64,000 bases of DNA, taken from Permianibacter aggregans. GTDB taxonomy: Bacteria > Pseudomonadota > Gammaproteobacteria > Enterobacterales > Permianibacteraceae. Of this stretch, positions 22,333 to 30,939 are shown one piece after another (the first letter of the stretch is position 1; every line of letters starts with the position of its first letter). Location: positions 2,232,001-2,296,000 of the forward strand of contig NZ_CP037953.1 of assembly GCF_009756665.1 (NCBI RefSeq). The letters run 5' to 3'. Below the pieces are notes generated by a model. That model saw only the letters and a list, made by a program, of their open reading frames with translations. It was not told the DNA's origin and made no database searches. The translations under genes and the position numbers were made by a program.

Positions 22333-24489
22333 TCAAACGGCATTCAGCTTTGCATAGGCAAGCACCAGCCACTTGCAGCCGGCCCCAGTGAAATTCACTT
22401 GTACCCGCATCTGCGGTCCATCACCTTCATAACCGAGTACAGTGCCAATACCAAAAGCACTGTGCTCGACGTCGCTGCCAACCTTGAATGGGTAATTCGG
22501 AAGTGATGCACTGCTATGGCTGCGCTGATAAACCGGCGTCGTCAGTTTGCCGCCCAGGCGAATCTCCTGTAGCAATTCCGATGGGATTTCATCGACAAAG
22601 CGCGACCAGTCGGAATAACTTTCGCGGCCCCACATCCGGCGTTTCTCGGCACGGGTTAGAAACAGTTTCTCTTTAGCGCGGGTGATGCCTACGTAGCAAA
22701 GTCTACGCTCTTCCTCCAACCGACCCGGTTCTTCCATCGACATGCTATGCGGGAACAAGCCCTCTTCCATACCAGCGATGAACACCAACGGAAACTCTAG
22801 ACCTTTTGCCGAATGCAGTGTCATCATCTGCACGGCGTCATTGAATTCGCTGGCTTGGGTTTCGCCGGCTTCGAGCGCGGCGTGTGTCAAAAAGCCGGCC
22901 AGCGGTGATAAGTCCTCGACTTCTTCATCCGGTTCGAACTCGCGTGCGGCGTTGATCAATTCCTCCAAGTTTTCTTTACGAGCCAGTGCTTTCTCGCCGC
23001 GCTCGGCTGCGTACATCGCCGCCAAACCTGATTCATGAATGACCGTGCGCATCTGTTCGTGCAGCGGCACTTCGTTGGTGCTGCTGTCGAGGGTAATGAC
23101 AAGTTGCATAAAACCTTGCAAGGCGGCTAATGCCCGTGCCGGCAAACCCTTTTCGTTGACCAAAAGTTGCGTCGCCTTCCACAACGACATCTGGTGCAGG
23201 CGCGCACGCTCACGCAGGGTTTCGACGGTTTTCTCGCCGATACCGCGAGTCGGCGTATTGACCACGCGTTCAAACGCAGCGTCGTCATCACGGTTGAATG
23301 TCAGGCGCAAATATGCCAGTGCGTCCTTGATCTCTTGCCGTTCGAAAAAGCGTAAGCCACCATAAATGCGGTACGGAATTCGCCGCTGCAACAGTGCTTC
23401 TTCCAGCACACGTGACTGGGCGTTGCTGCGATACAAAATGGCGATGCTGCTGTAGTCCTTGCCGCTATCGACCCACTGCTCTATTTTCTCAGCGATAAAA
23501 CGCGCTTCTTCCTGCTCGTTGAACGCCGAATACATGGCAATGGCTTCGCCTTTGTTGCCTTCGGTCCAGAGCTCTTTGCCGAGCCGACCAGTGTTGTGAT
23601 CGATGACGGCATTGGCAGCGGCCAGAATCGTCGCTGTCGAGCGGTAATTCTGCTCCAGACGAATAATGCGCGATTGCTTGAAATCCTTCAGAAAGGTATT
23701 GAGATTCTCAACCCTGGCGCCGCGCCAGCCGTAAATCGATTGATCGTCATCACCGACAGCAGTGATATCAGTATGCGGCCCGGCCAGCAGTTTGACGAAC
23801 TGGTATTGAATGCCGTTGGTGTCCTGAAACTCATCGACCAGGATGTGATTGAAACGGGTCTGGTAGTGCGCCAGCAGCGCCGGTTTTTTCTTGAACAGCT
23901 CTACCACGCGCAACAACAGTTCAGCGAAATCGATAGCGCCCGCTACCCGGCAAATTTCTTCGTAGGCCTGATAAATCTTCAGCTGGGTCGCGACAAACAA
24001 ATCACCTTGATGGCGGATATCTTCCGGGCGCAGACCTTCGTCTTTCTGACCATTAATCCACCACTGCGCCTGTTTTGGCGGCCACTGGTTCTCATCAAGA
24101 TTCAGTGCCCGTATCGCTCGTTTTATCAAGCGCTGTTGATCGTCGGAATCGAGCACTTGGAAATTTTCCGGTAATCCGGCGTCATGCCAGTGCGCGCGCA
24201 AGAAGCGGTGGCAAAGTCCGTGAAACGTGCCGATCCACATGCCGGCCGCGGGTCCGCCGAGCAGCGCTTCGATACGGTGGCGCATTTCCGCTGCGGCTTT
24301 ATTGGTAAAGGTCACGGCCATCATCGCGTACGGTGACAAGCCAAGTTCAGTTGCCATATAGGCAATACGATGCACCAGCACGCGGGTCTTGCCGCTGCCG
24401 GCACCAGCCAGCACCAGCAACGCTTTGTCGGTGGCAGTCACCGCCTCGCGCTGGGCCGGATTCAGGGAATCAATCAGGGAAGTATTCAT
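22333..24489 (-). CDS. uvrD: DNA helicase II (UvrD)
   Basis: The protein has 718 residues (E. coli UvrD 720). It is a superfamily 1A 3'-5' helicase used in nucleotide excision and mismatch repair. Visible motifs: Q-motif L-N-P-A-Q-R-E-A-V, Walker A A-G-A-G-S-G-K-T near 30, Ia T-F-T-N-K-A-A, II (V-D-E-F-Q-D-T-N), III (G-D-D-D-Q-S-I-Y-G-W-R-G-A), IV (L-E-Q-N-Y-R-S), V (T-L-H-S-A-K-G-L-E-F) and VI (Y-V-G-I-T-R-A). The C-terminus G-S-D-V-E-H-S-A-F-G-I-G-T-V is the Tudor-like tail that contacts RNA polymerase. The gene looks single. Confidence 0.96.
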   Translation of the reverse strand: MNTSLIDSLNPAQREAVTATDKALLVLAGAGSGKTRVLVHRIAYMATELGLSPYAMMAVTFTNKAAAEMRHRIEALLGGPAAGMWIGTFHGLCHRFLRAHWHDAGLPENFQVLDSDDQQRLIKRAIRALNLDENQWPPKQAQWWINGQKDEGLRPEDIRHQGDLFVATQLKIYQAYEEICRVAGAIDFAELLLRVVELFKKKPALLAHYQTRFNHILVDEFQDTNGIQYQFVKLLAGPHTDITAVGDDDQSIYGWRGARVENLNTFLKDFKQSRIIRLEQNYRSTATILAAANAVIDHNTGRLGKELWTEGNKGEAIAMYSAFNEQEEARFIAEKIEQWVDSGKDYSSIAILYRSNAQSRVLEEALLQRRIPYRIYGGLRFFERQEIKDALAYLRLTFNRDDDAAFERVVNTPTRGIGEKTVETLRERARLHQMSLWKATQLLVNEKGLPARALAALQGFMQLVITLDSSTNEVPLHEQMRTVIHESGLAAMYAAERGEKALARKENLEELINAAREFEPDEEVEDLSPLAGFLTHAALEAGETQASEFNDAVQMMTLHSAKGLEFPLVFIAGMEEGLFPHSMSMEEPGRLEEERRLCYVGITRAKEKLFLTRAEKRRMWGRESYSDWSRFVDEIPSELLQEIRLGGKLTTPVYQRSHSSASLPNYPFKVGSDVEHSAFGIGTVLGYEGDGPQMRVQVNFTGAGCKWLVLAYAKLNAV

Positions 24490-24608
24490 GGCGAGCTATT
24501 CTAACGGAAGCGGTCCACATTCGAGTAAAAAGAATAAGTTGTCGGTTGCATCATCAGCAGCCGGCAAGTGATTGCTACACTACAGTCCCGCTAACGAAAG
24601 GAACCACG

Positions 24609-25562
24609 ATGAGAGCCGTATTTCTCGACGCCGCGACCATGCGCATGCAGGATCTGGACAGCCGCAAACTGGAAGCCGCCTGCACCGAGTTGCATCAATA
24701 CGAAAGCAGCAGAAAATCGGAGCTGGAACAACGGCTGAAGCACGCCGAAATCGTGATCAGCAACAAAGTGCGCCTCGATGCCGACACGATGAAAGCGGCC
24801 AAACATCTGAAACTGATTTGTGTCGCTGCGACCGGCACCAACAACGTTGATCTCGCCGCCGCGAAAGAACAGGGCATCACCGTTTGCAACGCCCAAGGCT
24901 ACAGCACTGAAAGTGTCGCTCAGCACACGTTTACCCTGATGCTGATGCTCGCCACACAGCTGCATCGTTATGTCAGTGAGGTAAAACAGGGCCTGTGGCA
25001 GAAAAGCGAGATGTTTTGCCGGCTCGATCATCCGATTATTGAGTTACACGGCAAGACCTTGGGCATCATCGGCTACGGCACGATAGGCAAGCGGGTCGCC
25101 GAGATAGGTAAGGCATTCGGCATGAATATTCTTGTCGGCCGTATCCCCGGCCGTGAAGGCAATGATGAACATATCGAGTTGAAGGACCTCCTGCCACGAT
25201 CCGACGTCATTTCCATTCACTGCCCGCTCAGTGATTTGTCGCGCGATTTAATCAACGATCAAAAGCTGAATCTGATGAAGAAGTCGGCTTGGCTGATCAA
25301 CGTTGCCCGTGGTGGCATCGTCAACGAACAGCATCTGCATACGGCGCTGGTGCAACACAAAATTGCCGGCGCGGCGCTGGACGTACTCAGCGAAGAGCCA
25401 CCAAGTGACGAGCATCCATTGCTGCGCACCGAGCTACCGAACTTGCTGATCTCCCCGCACAACGCCTGGGCCTCGCAAACCGCAAGGCAGACCTTGCTGG
25501 ATCAGATAGCCGAAAATATTCGGGCGTTTGAGAAAGGATCGCCGAAACGGGTAGTGAGCTGA
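24609..25562 (+). CDS. D-2-hydroxyacid dehydrogenase (glycerate/hydroxypyruvate-type)
   Basis: The protein has 317 residues. The nucleotide-binding motif is G-Y-G-T-I-G-K-R near 153, and the catalytic set is Arg in N-V-A-R-G-G-I-V, Glu in L-S-E-E-P-P and His in S-P-H-N-A-W, all present. It would reduce a 2-keto acid such as hydroxypyruvate or glyoxylate with NAD(P)H. The N-terminal M-R-A-V-F-L-D and the general pattern resemble HprA/glycerate dehydrogenase, but specificity is not certain. ATG 24609 follows AACGAAAGGAACC; the long upstream open frame overlaps uvrD and is discarded. Confidence 0.85.
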   Translation: MRAVFLDAATMRMQDLDSRKLEAACTELHQYESSRKSELEQRLKHAEIVISNKVRLDADTMKAAKHLKLICVAATGTNNVDLAAAKEQGITVCNAQGYSTESVAQHTFTLMLMLATQLHRYVSEVKQGLWQKSEMFCRLDHPIIELHGKTLGIIGYGTIGKRVAEIGKAFGMNILVGRIPGREGNDEHIELKDLLPRSDVISIHCPLSDLSRDLINDQKLNLMKKSAWLINVARGGIVNEQHLHTALVQHKIAGAALDVLSEEPPSDEHPLLRTELPNLLISPHNAWASQTARQTLLDQIAENIRAFEKGSPKRVVS

Positions 25563-25567
25563 CCGCG

Positions 25568-26494
25568 CTACTCGTTTTTCTTCTTCGCTCTTGGATGCGC
25601 CTTGTCATACACGCCAGCCAGATGCTGAAAATCGAGATGGGTGTAAATCTGCGTGGTGCTGAGATTGGCGTGACCAAGCAGTTCCTGCACCGCGCGCAAA
25701 TCTTGTGAACCTTCAAGAAAATGAGTGGCGCAGGAATGACGCAGTTTGTGCGGATGCAGTGGTGCGTTCAGCCCGAGCTTTTTCCCCCACCAAGCAAGGC
25801 GGCTTTGGATCTGGCGATTCGATAATCGCGTACCGCGGGTGCTGACAAACAACGCCGGTTCATCGGCGGCAGCAATTTCTGAACGTGATTGCAACCAGTG
25901 CATCAATGCTTGTCGGGCTTTGCTGCCGATGGGGACATCGCGTTGTTTGCGGCCTTTGCCGAGCACGCGCAGCACGGCATCGCTTTGCTCCAAATCCTCG
26001 ACATTCAGCGCCGATAATTCCGACAAGCGCAGACCGCTACCGTAGAACAACTCGATGATCGCTCGATCGCGTCGGCTCAGGGCATCATCACCATCAATAT
26101 GATCGACAAAGGCATTGGTTTCATCGACATCCATCGTTGCCGGCAGGCGTTTGGCGATTTTCGGCGCGCGAATGCCGAGTGCAGGATTGTCAGCGCAGTG
26201 ACTTTGCTTCAATAGGTAACGATAAAACGCCCGCACCGCAGCCAGATGCACTTGTATCGATTTCGGTGACAGCTTGTGCTGGTGACACCAGCCGACGAAC
26301 TGACGCAGTTGATACGGCTGCACCTCGGCGAGCGTGCTCAGTTTCTGTTGTTGGCAAAATTGCAGAAATTTTTCCAACGCTCGATGATAGGTGTCGATGG
26401 TGCGTTCGGAGCTGGCGCGACTGCCTTGCAGGCTCAGTAAAAACGCCGCCAGCAGCGGCGTTTGCGGATGCTCAGCCGGCGCTGGCACGGACAT
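25568..26494 (-). CDS. xerC: Tyrosine recombinase XerC
   Basis: The protein has 308 residues and resolves chromosome dimers at dif with XerD. The core-binding domain is N-terminal (T-I-D-T-Y-H-R-A-L). The catalytic domain has Arg in G-S-G-L-R-L-S-E-L, Lys in L-G-K-G-R-K-Q-R, H-x-x-R in H-P-H-K-L-R-H-S, His in L-G-H-A-N-L-S-T-T and Tyr in Q-I-Y-T-H, so it is complete. The C-terminus is basic. The position directly after dapF-DUF484 is the classical xerC operon. ATG 26494 gives a 23-bp overlap with DUF484; ATG 26509 is a less likely alternative. No dif site was seen in the window. Confidence 0.92.
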   Translation of the reverse strand: MSVPAPAEHPQTPLLAAFLLSLQGSRASSERTIDTYHRALEKFLQFCQQQKLSTLAEVQPYQLRQFVGWCHQHKLSPKSIQVHLAAVRAFYRYLLKQSHCADNPALGIRAPKIAKRLPATMDVDETNAFVDHIDGDDALSRRDRAIIELFYGSGLRLSELSALNVEDLEQSDAVLRVLGKGRKQRDVPIGSKARQALMHWLQSRSEIAAADEPALFVSTRGTRLSNRQIQSRLAWWGKKLGLNAPLHPHKLRHSCATHFLEGSQDLRAVQELLGHANLSTTQIYTHLDFQHLAGVYDKAHPRAKKKNE

Positions 26495-27173
26495 GGCCTT
26501 CGCGTGCATGCTTGCGCTGAATGGCATCGAATAGCTGCGCAATCAACTGCAGAAACACGGTGCCCATTTGCGGTGAGAAGCGTTCTTTCTCACGGCTGGC
26601 AATGGCAATGACACCGCGCGCGGCGTTGAGGCCCAAAGGCAGCAAGGCCACCGAATGCAAGTCGGGGTTCAAATCGCCAAACAAGAATTTACGCGCGCGT
26701 TGATCGAGATAACCGCAGACCGGCTCGCCATCGGGAAAACCGCAGCCCAACTCATTGAGCAATTGATCGTGAGTCACCTGGCGGGCATGAATGATGCCGC
26801 TGACATCGACCTGACAGAACATCACCGACAACGCATCACAGCGAAACTCGCGCAATAGCTCGGTGCGCACGACATGAATCAGTTGATCGATGCTGCTGCT
26901 TTCGATCATGCCAAGACTCAAGCTCAAACACTGGCTCAGCACTTGCTCGTTTTCACGGGCATGGCGCAGCATCTCAATCATTTGTGATTGCAGATCCCGA
27001 ATGCGATCACGCAGGGCTTTGACTTGCCGCTCAACCAGCGACACGGCGCCGGCTTCATGCGGCACTGAAAGTTGCATCAGCAGATCACGGTGGCGCAGAA
27101 AGAAATCCGGGTTTTCGCTCAAGAACTGTGCGACATAAGCCTCGCCATGCAGTGTTGGCGCATCGGTACTCAT
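26472..27173 (-). CDS. DUF484 family protein (GAF-like)
   Basis: The protein has 233 residues. It shows the DUF484 signature F-L-S-E-N-P-D-F-F-L-R-H-R-D-L-L near the start, a coiled-coil (about 45-80: V-E-R-Q-V-K-A-L-R-D-R-I) and a GAF-like C-terminal half. In E. coli the counterpart is YigA in dapF-yigA-xerC. The function is unknown; conservation next to XerC suggests a link with chromosome maintenance. It overlaps dapF by four bases (ATGA) and xerC by 23. Confidence 0.88.
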   Translation of the reverse strand: MSTDAPTLHGEAYVAQFLSENPDFFLRHRDLLMQLSVPHEAGAVSLVERQVKALRDRIRDLQSQMIEMLRHARENEQVLSQCLSLSLGMIESSSIDQLIHVVRTELLREFRCDALSVMFCQVDVSGIIHARQVTHDQLLNELGCGFPDGEPVCGYLDQRARKFLFGDLNPDLHSVALLPLGLNAARGVIAIASREKERFSPQMGTVFLQLIAQLFDAIQRKHAREGHVRASAG

Positions 27174-28000
27174 AATTCGATTTGTCCTTCGTAAACGAGA
27201 TCGGCCGGTCCGGTCATCAGTACCGGTTGGCCTTCGCCGGCCCAGCGCACATGCAAATTGCCGCCCGGTAATTGCACCAGCACGTCTTCATCGAGGCGTT
27301 CCAGCAAACGGCCCGCGACAACGGCAGCGCAAGCGCCAGAACCGCAGGCTTCGGTTTCACCGGCACCACGCTCATAAACACGCAAGCGCATCGTCTCCCG
27401 GTTCATCACCTGCATAAAACCGATATTGGCCTGCTGCGGAAAATACTCGTGCTCACACAGACGTTTGCCGAGCGCACCGACGGGCGCGTTGATCACATCC
27501 TGCACCGACAGCACCGCATGCGGATTGCCCATGCTCAGCGCAACAAACGTGTGCACGCTGCCATCGACTTCGAGCCGGTGATGCGGCCCTTCGACGCCGG
27601 CTCGGAACGGCACTTCATTGGCGGCAAAGCGCGGCTTGCCCATATCGACGGTGACGCTGCCATCGTCATTGATGTTCAGAGCCATTTCGCCGTTGATCGT
27701 CGACACCCGCATCTGCGGGCGCCAGGCGAGGCCAACATGGCGAACAAATTTGGCAAAACAACGGGCTCCGTTACCGCACTGGCCCACTTCCGAGCCGTCG
27801 GCATTGAAAATCCGGTAATGAAAGTCGGTGTTCGGCGAGTACGGCGGTTCAACCAGCAGCAATTGATCGAAGCCGATGCCGCGCCGGCGATCGGCCAGTC
27901 GTTGCAGCAGTTGTGGCGAAAAATTGGCCGGCTGGGAAATGCCATCGACAACCATGAAATCGTTGCCGAGCGCCTGCATCTTGGCAAAGCTAAGCAGCAT
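27170..28000 (-). CDS. dapF: Diaminopimelate epimerase
   Basis: The protein has 276 residues and converts LL- to meso-diaminopimelate for lysine and peptidoglycan. It has Q-A-L-G-N-D-F near residue 10, the first catalytic Cys in G-Q-C-G-N-G-A-R-C, and the second in E-A-C-G-S-G-A-C-A. The true start is ATG 28000 (M-L-L-S-F-A-K-M); the open frame continues upstream over lptM. It overlaps lptM by 11 bases and DUF484 by four, so all are translated from one message. Confidence 0.96.
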   Translation of the reverse strand: MLLSFAKMQALGNDFMVVDGISQPANFSPQLLQRLADRRRGIGFDQLLLVEPPYSPNTDFHYRIFNADGSEVGQCGNGARCFAKFVRHVGLAWRPQMRVSTINGEMALNINDDGSVTVDMGKPRFAANEVPFRAGVEGPHHRLEVDGSVHTFVALSMGNPHAVLSVQDVINAPVGALGKRLCEHEYFPQQANIGFMQVMNRETMRLRVYERGAGETEACGSGACAAVVAGRLLERLDEDVLVQLPGGNLHVRWAGEGQPVLMTGPADLVYEGQIEL

Positions 28001-28103
28001 CGGATTTTGGCGCCGGTTCCGGGGTCGGTTTGACCAAATCACCTTTCTGCCCACAACCCGCGAGTGTCGCGAGCAGCAGCAGAGCCAGGGCAATACGTAA
28101 CAT
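27990..28103 (-). CDS. lptM: Small lipoprotein LptM (YifL-like)
   Basis: This 37-residue gene runs from ATG 28103 to TAG 27990. The protein begins M-L-R-I-A-L, has a hydrophobic core, the lipobox L-A-G-C with Cys17, then G-Q-K-G-D-L and a proline-rich tail. That G-C-G-Q-K-G-x-L pattern is diagnostic of LptM, which helps mature the LPS translocon LptD in the outer membrane. It is the first gene of the operon and overlaps the dapF start by 11 bases, the same order as in E. coli (yifL-dapF-yigA-xerC). Confidence 0.9.
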   Translation of the reverse strand: MLRIALALLLLATLAGCGQKGDLVKPTPEPAPKSDAA

Positions 28104-28216
28104 CGGGAAATCGTCCTAAGCGACAGATGCGGGCAGTATAACCACACGCTTGGCTCAACGGCCAGAAGCCGCTTGTGGCACAATGCCGGCCATTCATACT
28201 TGGGCCGGAGCACGTC

Positions 28217-28531
28217 ATGAACGAGTCCGAATTCAACCGCTTGGTCGACCGCACGATGGCCGCCATTGAAGACGCCATCGATGACAGCGGCGCCGATATC
28301 GATTTCGATCAACAAGGCGGTGTGCTGACGTTGAGCTTCGAGAACGGCAGCAAGCTGATTTTTTCGCGCCAACCGCCGCTGAAGCAGCTATGGCTCGCCG
28401 CACCTGCTGGCGGCTTTCATTTCGACTGGGCCGATGGTGAGTGGCAGCTGCCGGATGGCCGTGCCCTGAACACCCTGGTTAATCAATTTGCCAGCGATCT
28501 GGCTGGCGAAGCCTTGCATTTGGAGTTTTGA
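28217..28531 (+). CDS. cyaY: Frataxin homologue CyaY
   Basis: The protein has 104 residues. It has the frataxin fold with an acidic N-terminal helix (E-D-A-I-D-D-S-G-A-D-I-D-F-D) and the later strands L-T-L-S-F-E-N-G-S-K-L-I, Q-L-W-L-A-A and F-H-F-D. CyaY binds iron and tunes Fe-S cluster assembly by IscS. It is divergent from lptM with about 110 bases between starts, the arrangement found in enterics and pseudomonads. ATG 28217 is used; the open frame extends to 28175 without similarity. Confidence 0.93.
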   Translation: MNESEFNRLVDRTMAAIEDAIDDSGADIDFDQQGGVLTLSFENGSKLIFSRQPPLKQLWLAAPAGGFHFDWADGEWQLPDGRALNTLVNQFASDLAGEALHLEF

Positions 28532-28535
28532 AATC

Positions 28536-29201
28536 GTGCTGGAATGTATTGTCAAAGAGCCGGCGCAAGCGGCCGTTGCTAGCGTCATTTGGTTGCATGG
28601 CCTTGGCGCCGATGGCAATGATTTTGTGCCGCTGATTCCGGAGCTGCGTTTGCCAGCCGATCTGCCGATACGTTTTGTGTTTCCGCATGCACCGGTGCAA
28701 CCGGTGACGATCAACGGCGGCTATGCAATGCGCGCTTGGTACGACATTCTCGAAGCGAATCTGGCGCGCAAGGTTGATGAGTCCGGCGTCAAAGCTTCTG
28801 CCAAGGCGGTGATGGAGTTGATCGAGCGTGAACACGCACGCGGCATTCCCTACGACAAGATTTTTCTCGCCGGCTTTTCCCAAGGCGGTGCCATCACTTT
28901 GCACCTCGGTTTACGTTATCCGAAAACGCTGGGTGGATTGCTGGCGCTTAGCACCTATGTTCCGGTGCCGGAAAAACTGGCGGCTGAGCGCAGCGATGCC
29001 ATGCGCAACGCCAATATCTTTATGGCCCATGGCGACTACGATCCGATTGTGCCGCTATCGTTGGCGCTGGAAAGCAAATCGCTGCTGGAACAACTTGGTT
29101 ACCAACCGCAGTTCGAACGTTACCCGATGCCGCATTCAGTGTGCGGTGAAGAAGTCGTCGCGATACGCGAATTTCTGATCAAACGTCTGCGCGCCCAATA
29201 G
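28536..29201 (+). CDS. Alpha/beta-hydrolase carboxylesterase (COG0400 type)
   Basis: The protein has 221 residues of the carboxylesterase/acyl-protein thioesterase family. It shows the N-terminal W-L-H-G-L-G-A-D-G-N-D-F, the nucleophile in G-F-S-Q-G-G-A near 113, the Asp in H-G-D-Y-D-P-I-V-P and the His in M-P-H-S-V-C. No signal peptide, so cytosolic. It starts at GTG 28536, four bases after the cyaY stop, with TGGAG upstream; probably cotranscribed with cyaY and the small membrane protein after it. The natural ester is unknown. Confidence 0.87.
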   Translation: MLECIVKEPAQAAVASVIWLHGLGADGNDFVPLIPELRLPADLPIRFVFPHAPVQPVTINGGYAMRAWYDILEANLARKVDESGVKASAKAVMELIEREHARGIPYDKIFLAGFSQGGAITLHLGLRYPKTLGGLLALSTYVPVPEKLAAERSDAMRNANIFMAHGDYDPIVPLSLALESKSLLEQLGYQPQFERYPMPHSVCGEEVVAIREFLIKRLRAQ

Positions 29202-29214
29202 ATAAGAGGACAAC

Positions 29215-29577
29215 ATGGCCAAACGTAAAGGTTCACCCAAATGGCTGCCCTGGCTCATCATCCTGGTGTTGATGGGCGGCGCCATTTTTTTCTTCTATAA
29301 CAAAATGACCGGCGGCCGTTCGCTACGCGTTGGTGAAGTGGCTGAGCGTTGCTATCCGTTGAAAGCTGGCGAAACGATACGCTACACATTCAGCGGCGAA
29401 GACATGGTCAGCTTTGACATTCGCCGTGGTGGTGACGGCATGTTCCCGCCGCGTCTGGTGCCAATGGACGCCGGTGAATTCACCGCACCGACTACCGATG
29501 ATTACTGCCTGCGTTTCGGTAACCCACTTGAGCGTGAGCAGAAAATTCAGTACAGCGTTGTGCGAGTAAAGCAGTAA
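29215..29577 (+). CDS. Small membrane-anchored protein of unknown function
   Basis: The protein has 120 residues. A basic start (M-A-K-R-K) and one membrane helix at about 12-28 leave a 90-residue periplasmic domain with R-C-Y-P-L-K-A-G-E and a second cysteine in D-Y-C-L-R-F, possibly a disulfide. No known family is recognised. ATAAGAGGAC precedes ATG 29215, 13 bases after the esterase stop, so the two are likely in one operon. Confidence 0.65.
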   Translation: MAKRKGSPKWLPWLIILVLMGGAIFFFYNKMTGGRSLRVGEVAERCYPLKAGETIRYTFSGEDMVSFDIRRGGDGMFPPRLVPMDAGEFTAPTTDDYCLRFGNPLEREQKIQYSVVRVKQ

Positions 29578-29653
29578 GCCGATGCAATGCCGTTGCGCAA
29601 CAAATGGCAGATGGCTTAACGAACTAAAGATCAGTAACGTGGTGGATTAATCA

Positions 29654-30595
29654 ATGGATCCAGTCGTCCTGTTTTTCATTCTCGGATTAGCGGCGGGTCT
29701 CGCCAAAGCCGAAATCCGTTTGCCCGGCGCCATTTACGAATTCCTGAGTGCAGTGCTGCTGCTGACCATCGGTCTGAAAGGTGGTGTTGAACTCGCCAAG
29801 CAAGATGTGCTGACGCTTGCGCCGCAAGTGTTGCTGGTGATCCTGATGGGCGTTGCGCTGCCGTTTGTCGCCTATCCGGTGTTGCGCGCGATTGGCCGTT
29901 TCAATCGCGCTGATTCGGCGTCGATTGCCGCCCATTATGGTTCCGTCAGCGTCGCCACTTATGCGGTCGCAGTTGCCTATTTGTTCAGCCACGACATCGC
30001 TTACGAAGAATACATGGCGGTGTTCATGGTGGTGCTGGAAATGCCGGCGATTGTGGTCGGCGTCATGATCGCCAAAGGCATCTCGAAACAAACCCAGTGG
30101 GGCGCGCTCTGCCACGAAGTGTTTCTCGGCAAGAGCATTGTGTTGCTGGTCGGTGGTTTGTTCGTCGGCTGGATTGCCGGTCCGGAAGGCATGCTGCCAC
30201 TGAAGCCATTTTTCTTTGATTTGTTCAAAGGCGTGCTGGCCTTGTTCCTGTTGGAAATGGGTTTGATTGCCGCTTCACAAGTCGCCAGTTTGAAACGCTA
30301 TGGGGTGTTTCTGATTGCTTTCGGTATTGTGATGCCGCTGTTTTCCTCGGTTGTCGGTGCCCTGCTCGGTTTGTGGATGGGCTTGAGTCTCGGCGGTATC
30401 GTAATCATGGCGACCATGGCCGCTTCGGCGTCCTACATCGCGGTGCCGGCGGCGATGCGTATTTCGGTGCCGGAAGCGAACCCAACCTTGTCGTTGGCGG
30501 CATCGCTTGGCGTCACCTTTCCGTTCAACGTCATCATCGGTATTTCGCTTTATCATCAACTGGCGGAATTCCTGCTCAGTAGAGGAGCGTCATAA
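29654..30595 (+). CDS. sbtA: Sodium-dependent bicarbonate transporter SbtA family
   Basis: The protein has 313 residues and about ten membrane helices. It matches SbtA: the N-terminal A-K-A-E-I-R-L-P-G-A-I-Y-E-F-L, the G-L-K-G-G-V-E-L loop, and the later A-A-H-Y-G-S-V-S-V-A-T-Y segment that binds bicarbonate/Na+ in structures. In cyanobacteria it concentrates inorganic carbon. It is followed with a one-base overlap by its PII-like regulator SbtB. In this heterotroph a role in feeding carboxylases is inferred; a beta-carbonic anhydrase is encoded at the far end of the window. Confidence 0.88.
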   Translation: MDPVVLFFILGLAAGLAKAEIRLPGAIYEFLSAVLLLTIGLKGGVELAKQDVLTLAPQVLLVILMGVALPFVAYPVLRAIGRFNRADSASIAAHYGSVSVATYAVAVAYLFSHDIAYEEYMAVFMVVLEMPAIVVGVMIAKGISKQTQWGALCHEVFLGKSIVLLVGGLFVGWIAGPEGMLPLKPFFFDLFKGVLALFLLEMGLIAASQVASLKRYGVFLIAFGIVMPLFSSVVGALLGLWMGLSLGGIVIMATMAASASYIAVPAAMRISVPEANPTLSLAASLGVTFPFNVIIGISLYHQLAEFLLSRGAS

Positions 30596-30897
30596 TGGCT
30601 GTGGAAATGCGCAAACTATTGACGGTGATCACCGAAGCCAGCATCGAGCGGCAGTTGATCAAGGATTTTCAGCAATGGGGTGTCACCGGTTACACGATCA
30701 CCGATGCCCGCGGCAAAGGCAGTCGCGGTGTCCGTGATGCCGGCTGGGATGTCTCGGCCAATATCCGAATCGAGATCGTTTGCAACGACGCCTTGGCCCA
30801 TCAAGTCGCCGACAACATGCGGAAAAAGTACTACGATAATTACGCGATGATTACCTACATCGCTGATGTTGAAGTCATGCGCTCGGAAAAATTCTGA
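30595..30897 (+). CDS. sbtB: PII-like regulator SbtB
   Basis: The protein has 100 residues of the PII superfamily: K-L-L-T-V-I-T-E-A near 7, V-T-G-Y-T-I-T-D-A-R-G-K-G-S-R-G-V in the loop, and I-R-I-E-I-V-C. The T-loop is short and lacks the GlnB uridylylation tyrosine, as in SbtB. SbtB binds adenine nucleotides (cAMP, AMP, ADP, ATP) and closes SbtA. The start overlaps the sbtA stop (TAATG), implying fixed stoichiometry. There is no C-terminal Cys pair of the R-loop type seen in some cyanobacterial SbtB, so that redox switch is absent. Confidence 0.83.
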   Translation: MAVEMRKLLTVITEASIERQLIKDFQQWGVTGYTITDARGKGSRGVRDAGWDVSANIRIEIVCNDALAHQVADNMRKKYYDNYAMITYIADVEVMRSEKF

Positions 30898-30939
30898 AGC
30901 GGCCATGAAATACCCTGAATCATTGATGTGTTGTTGATC

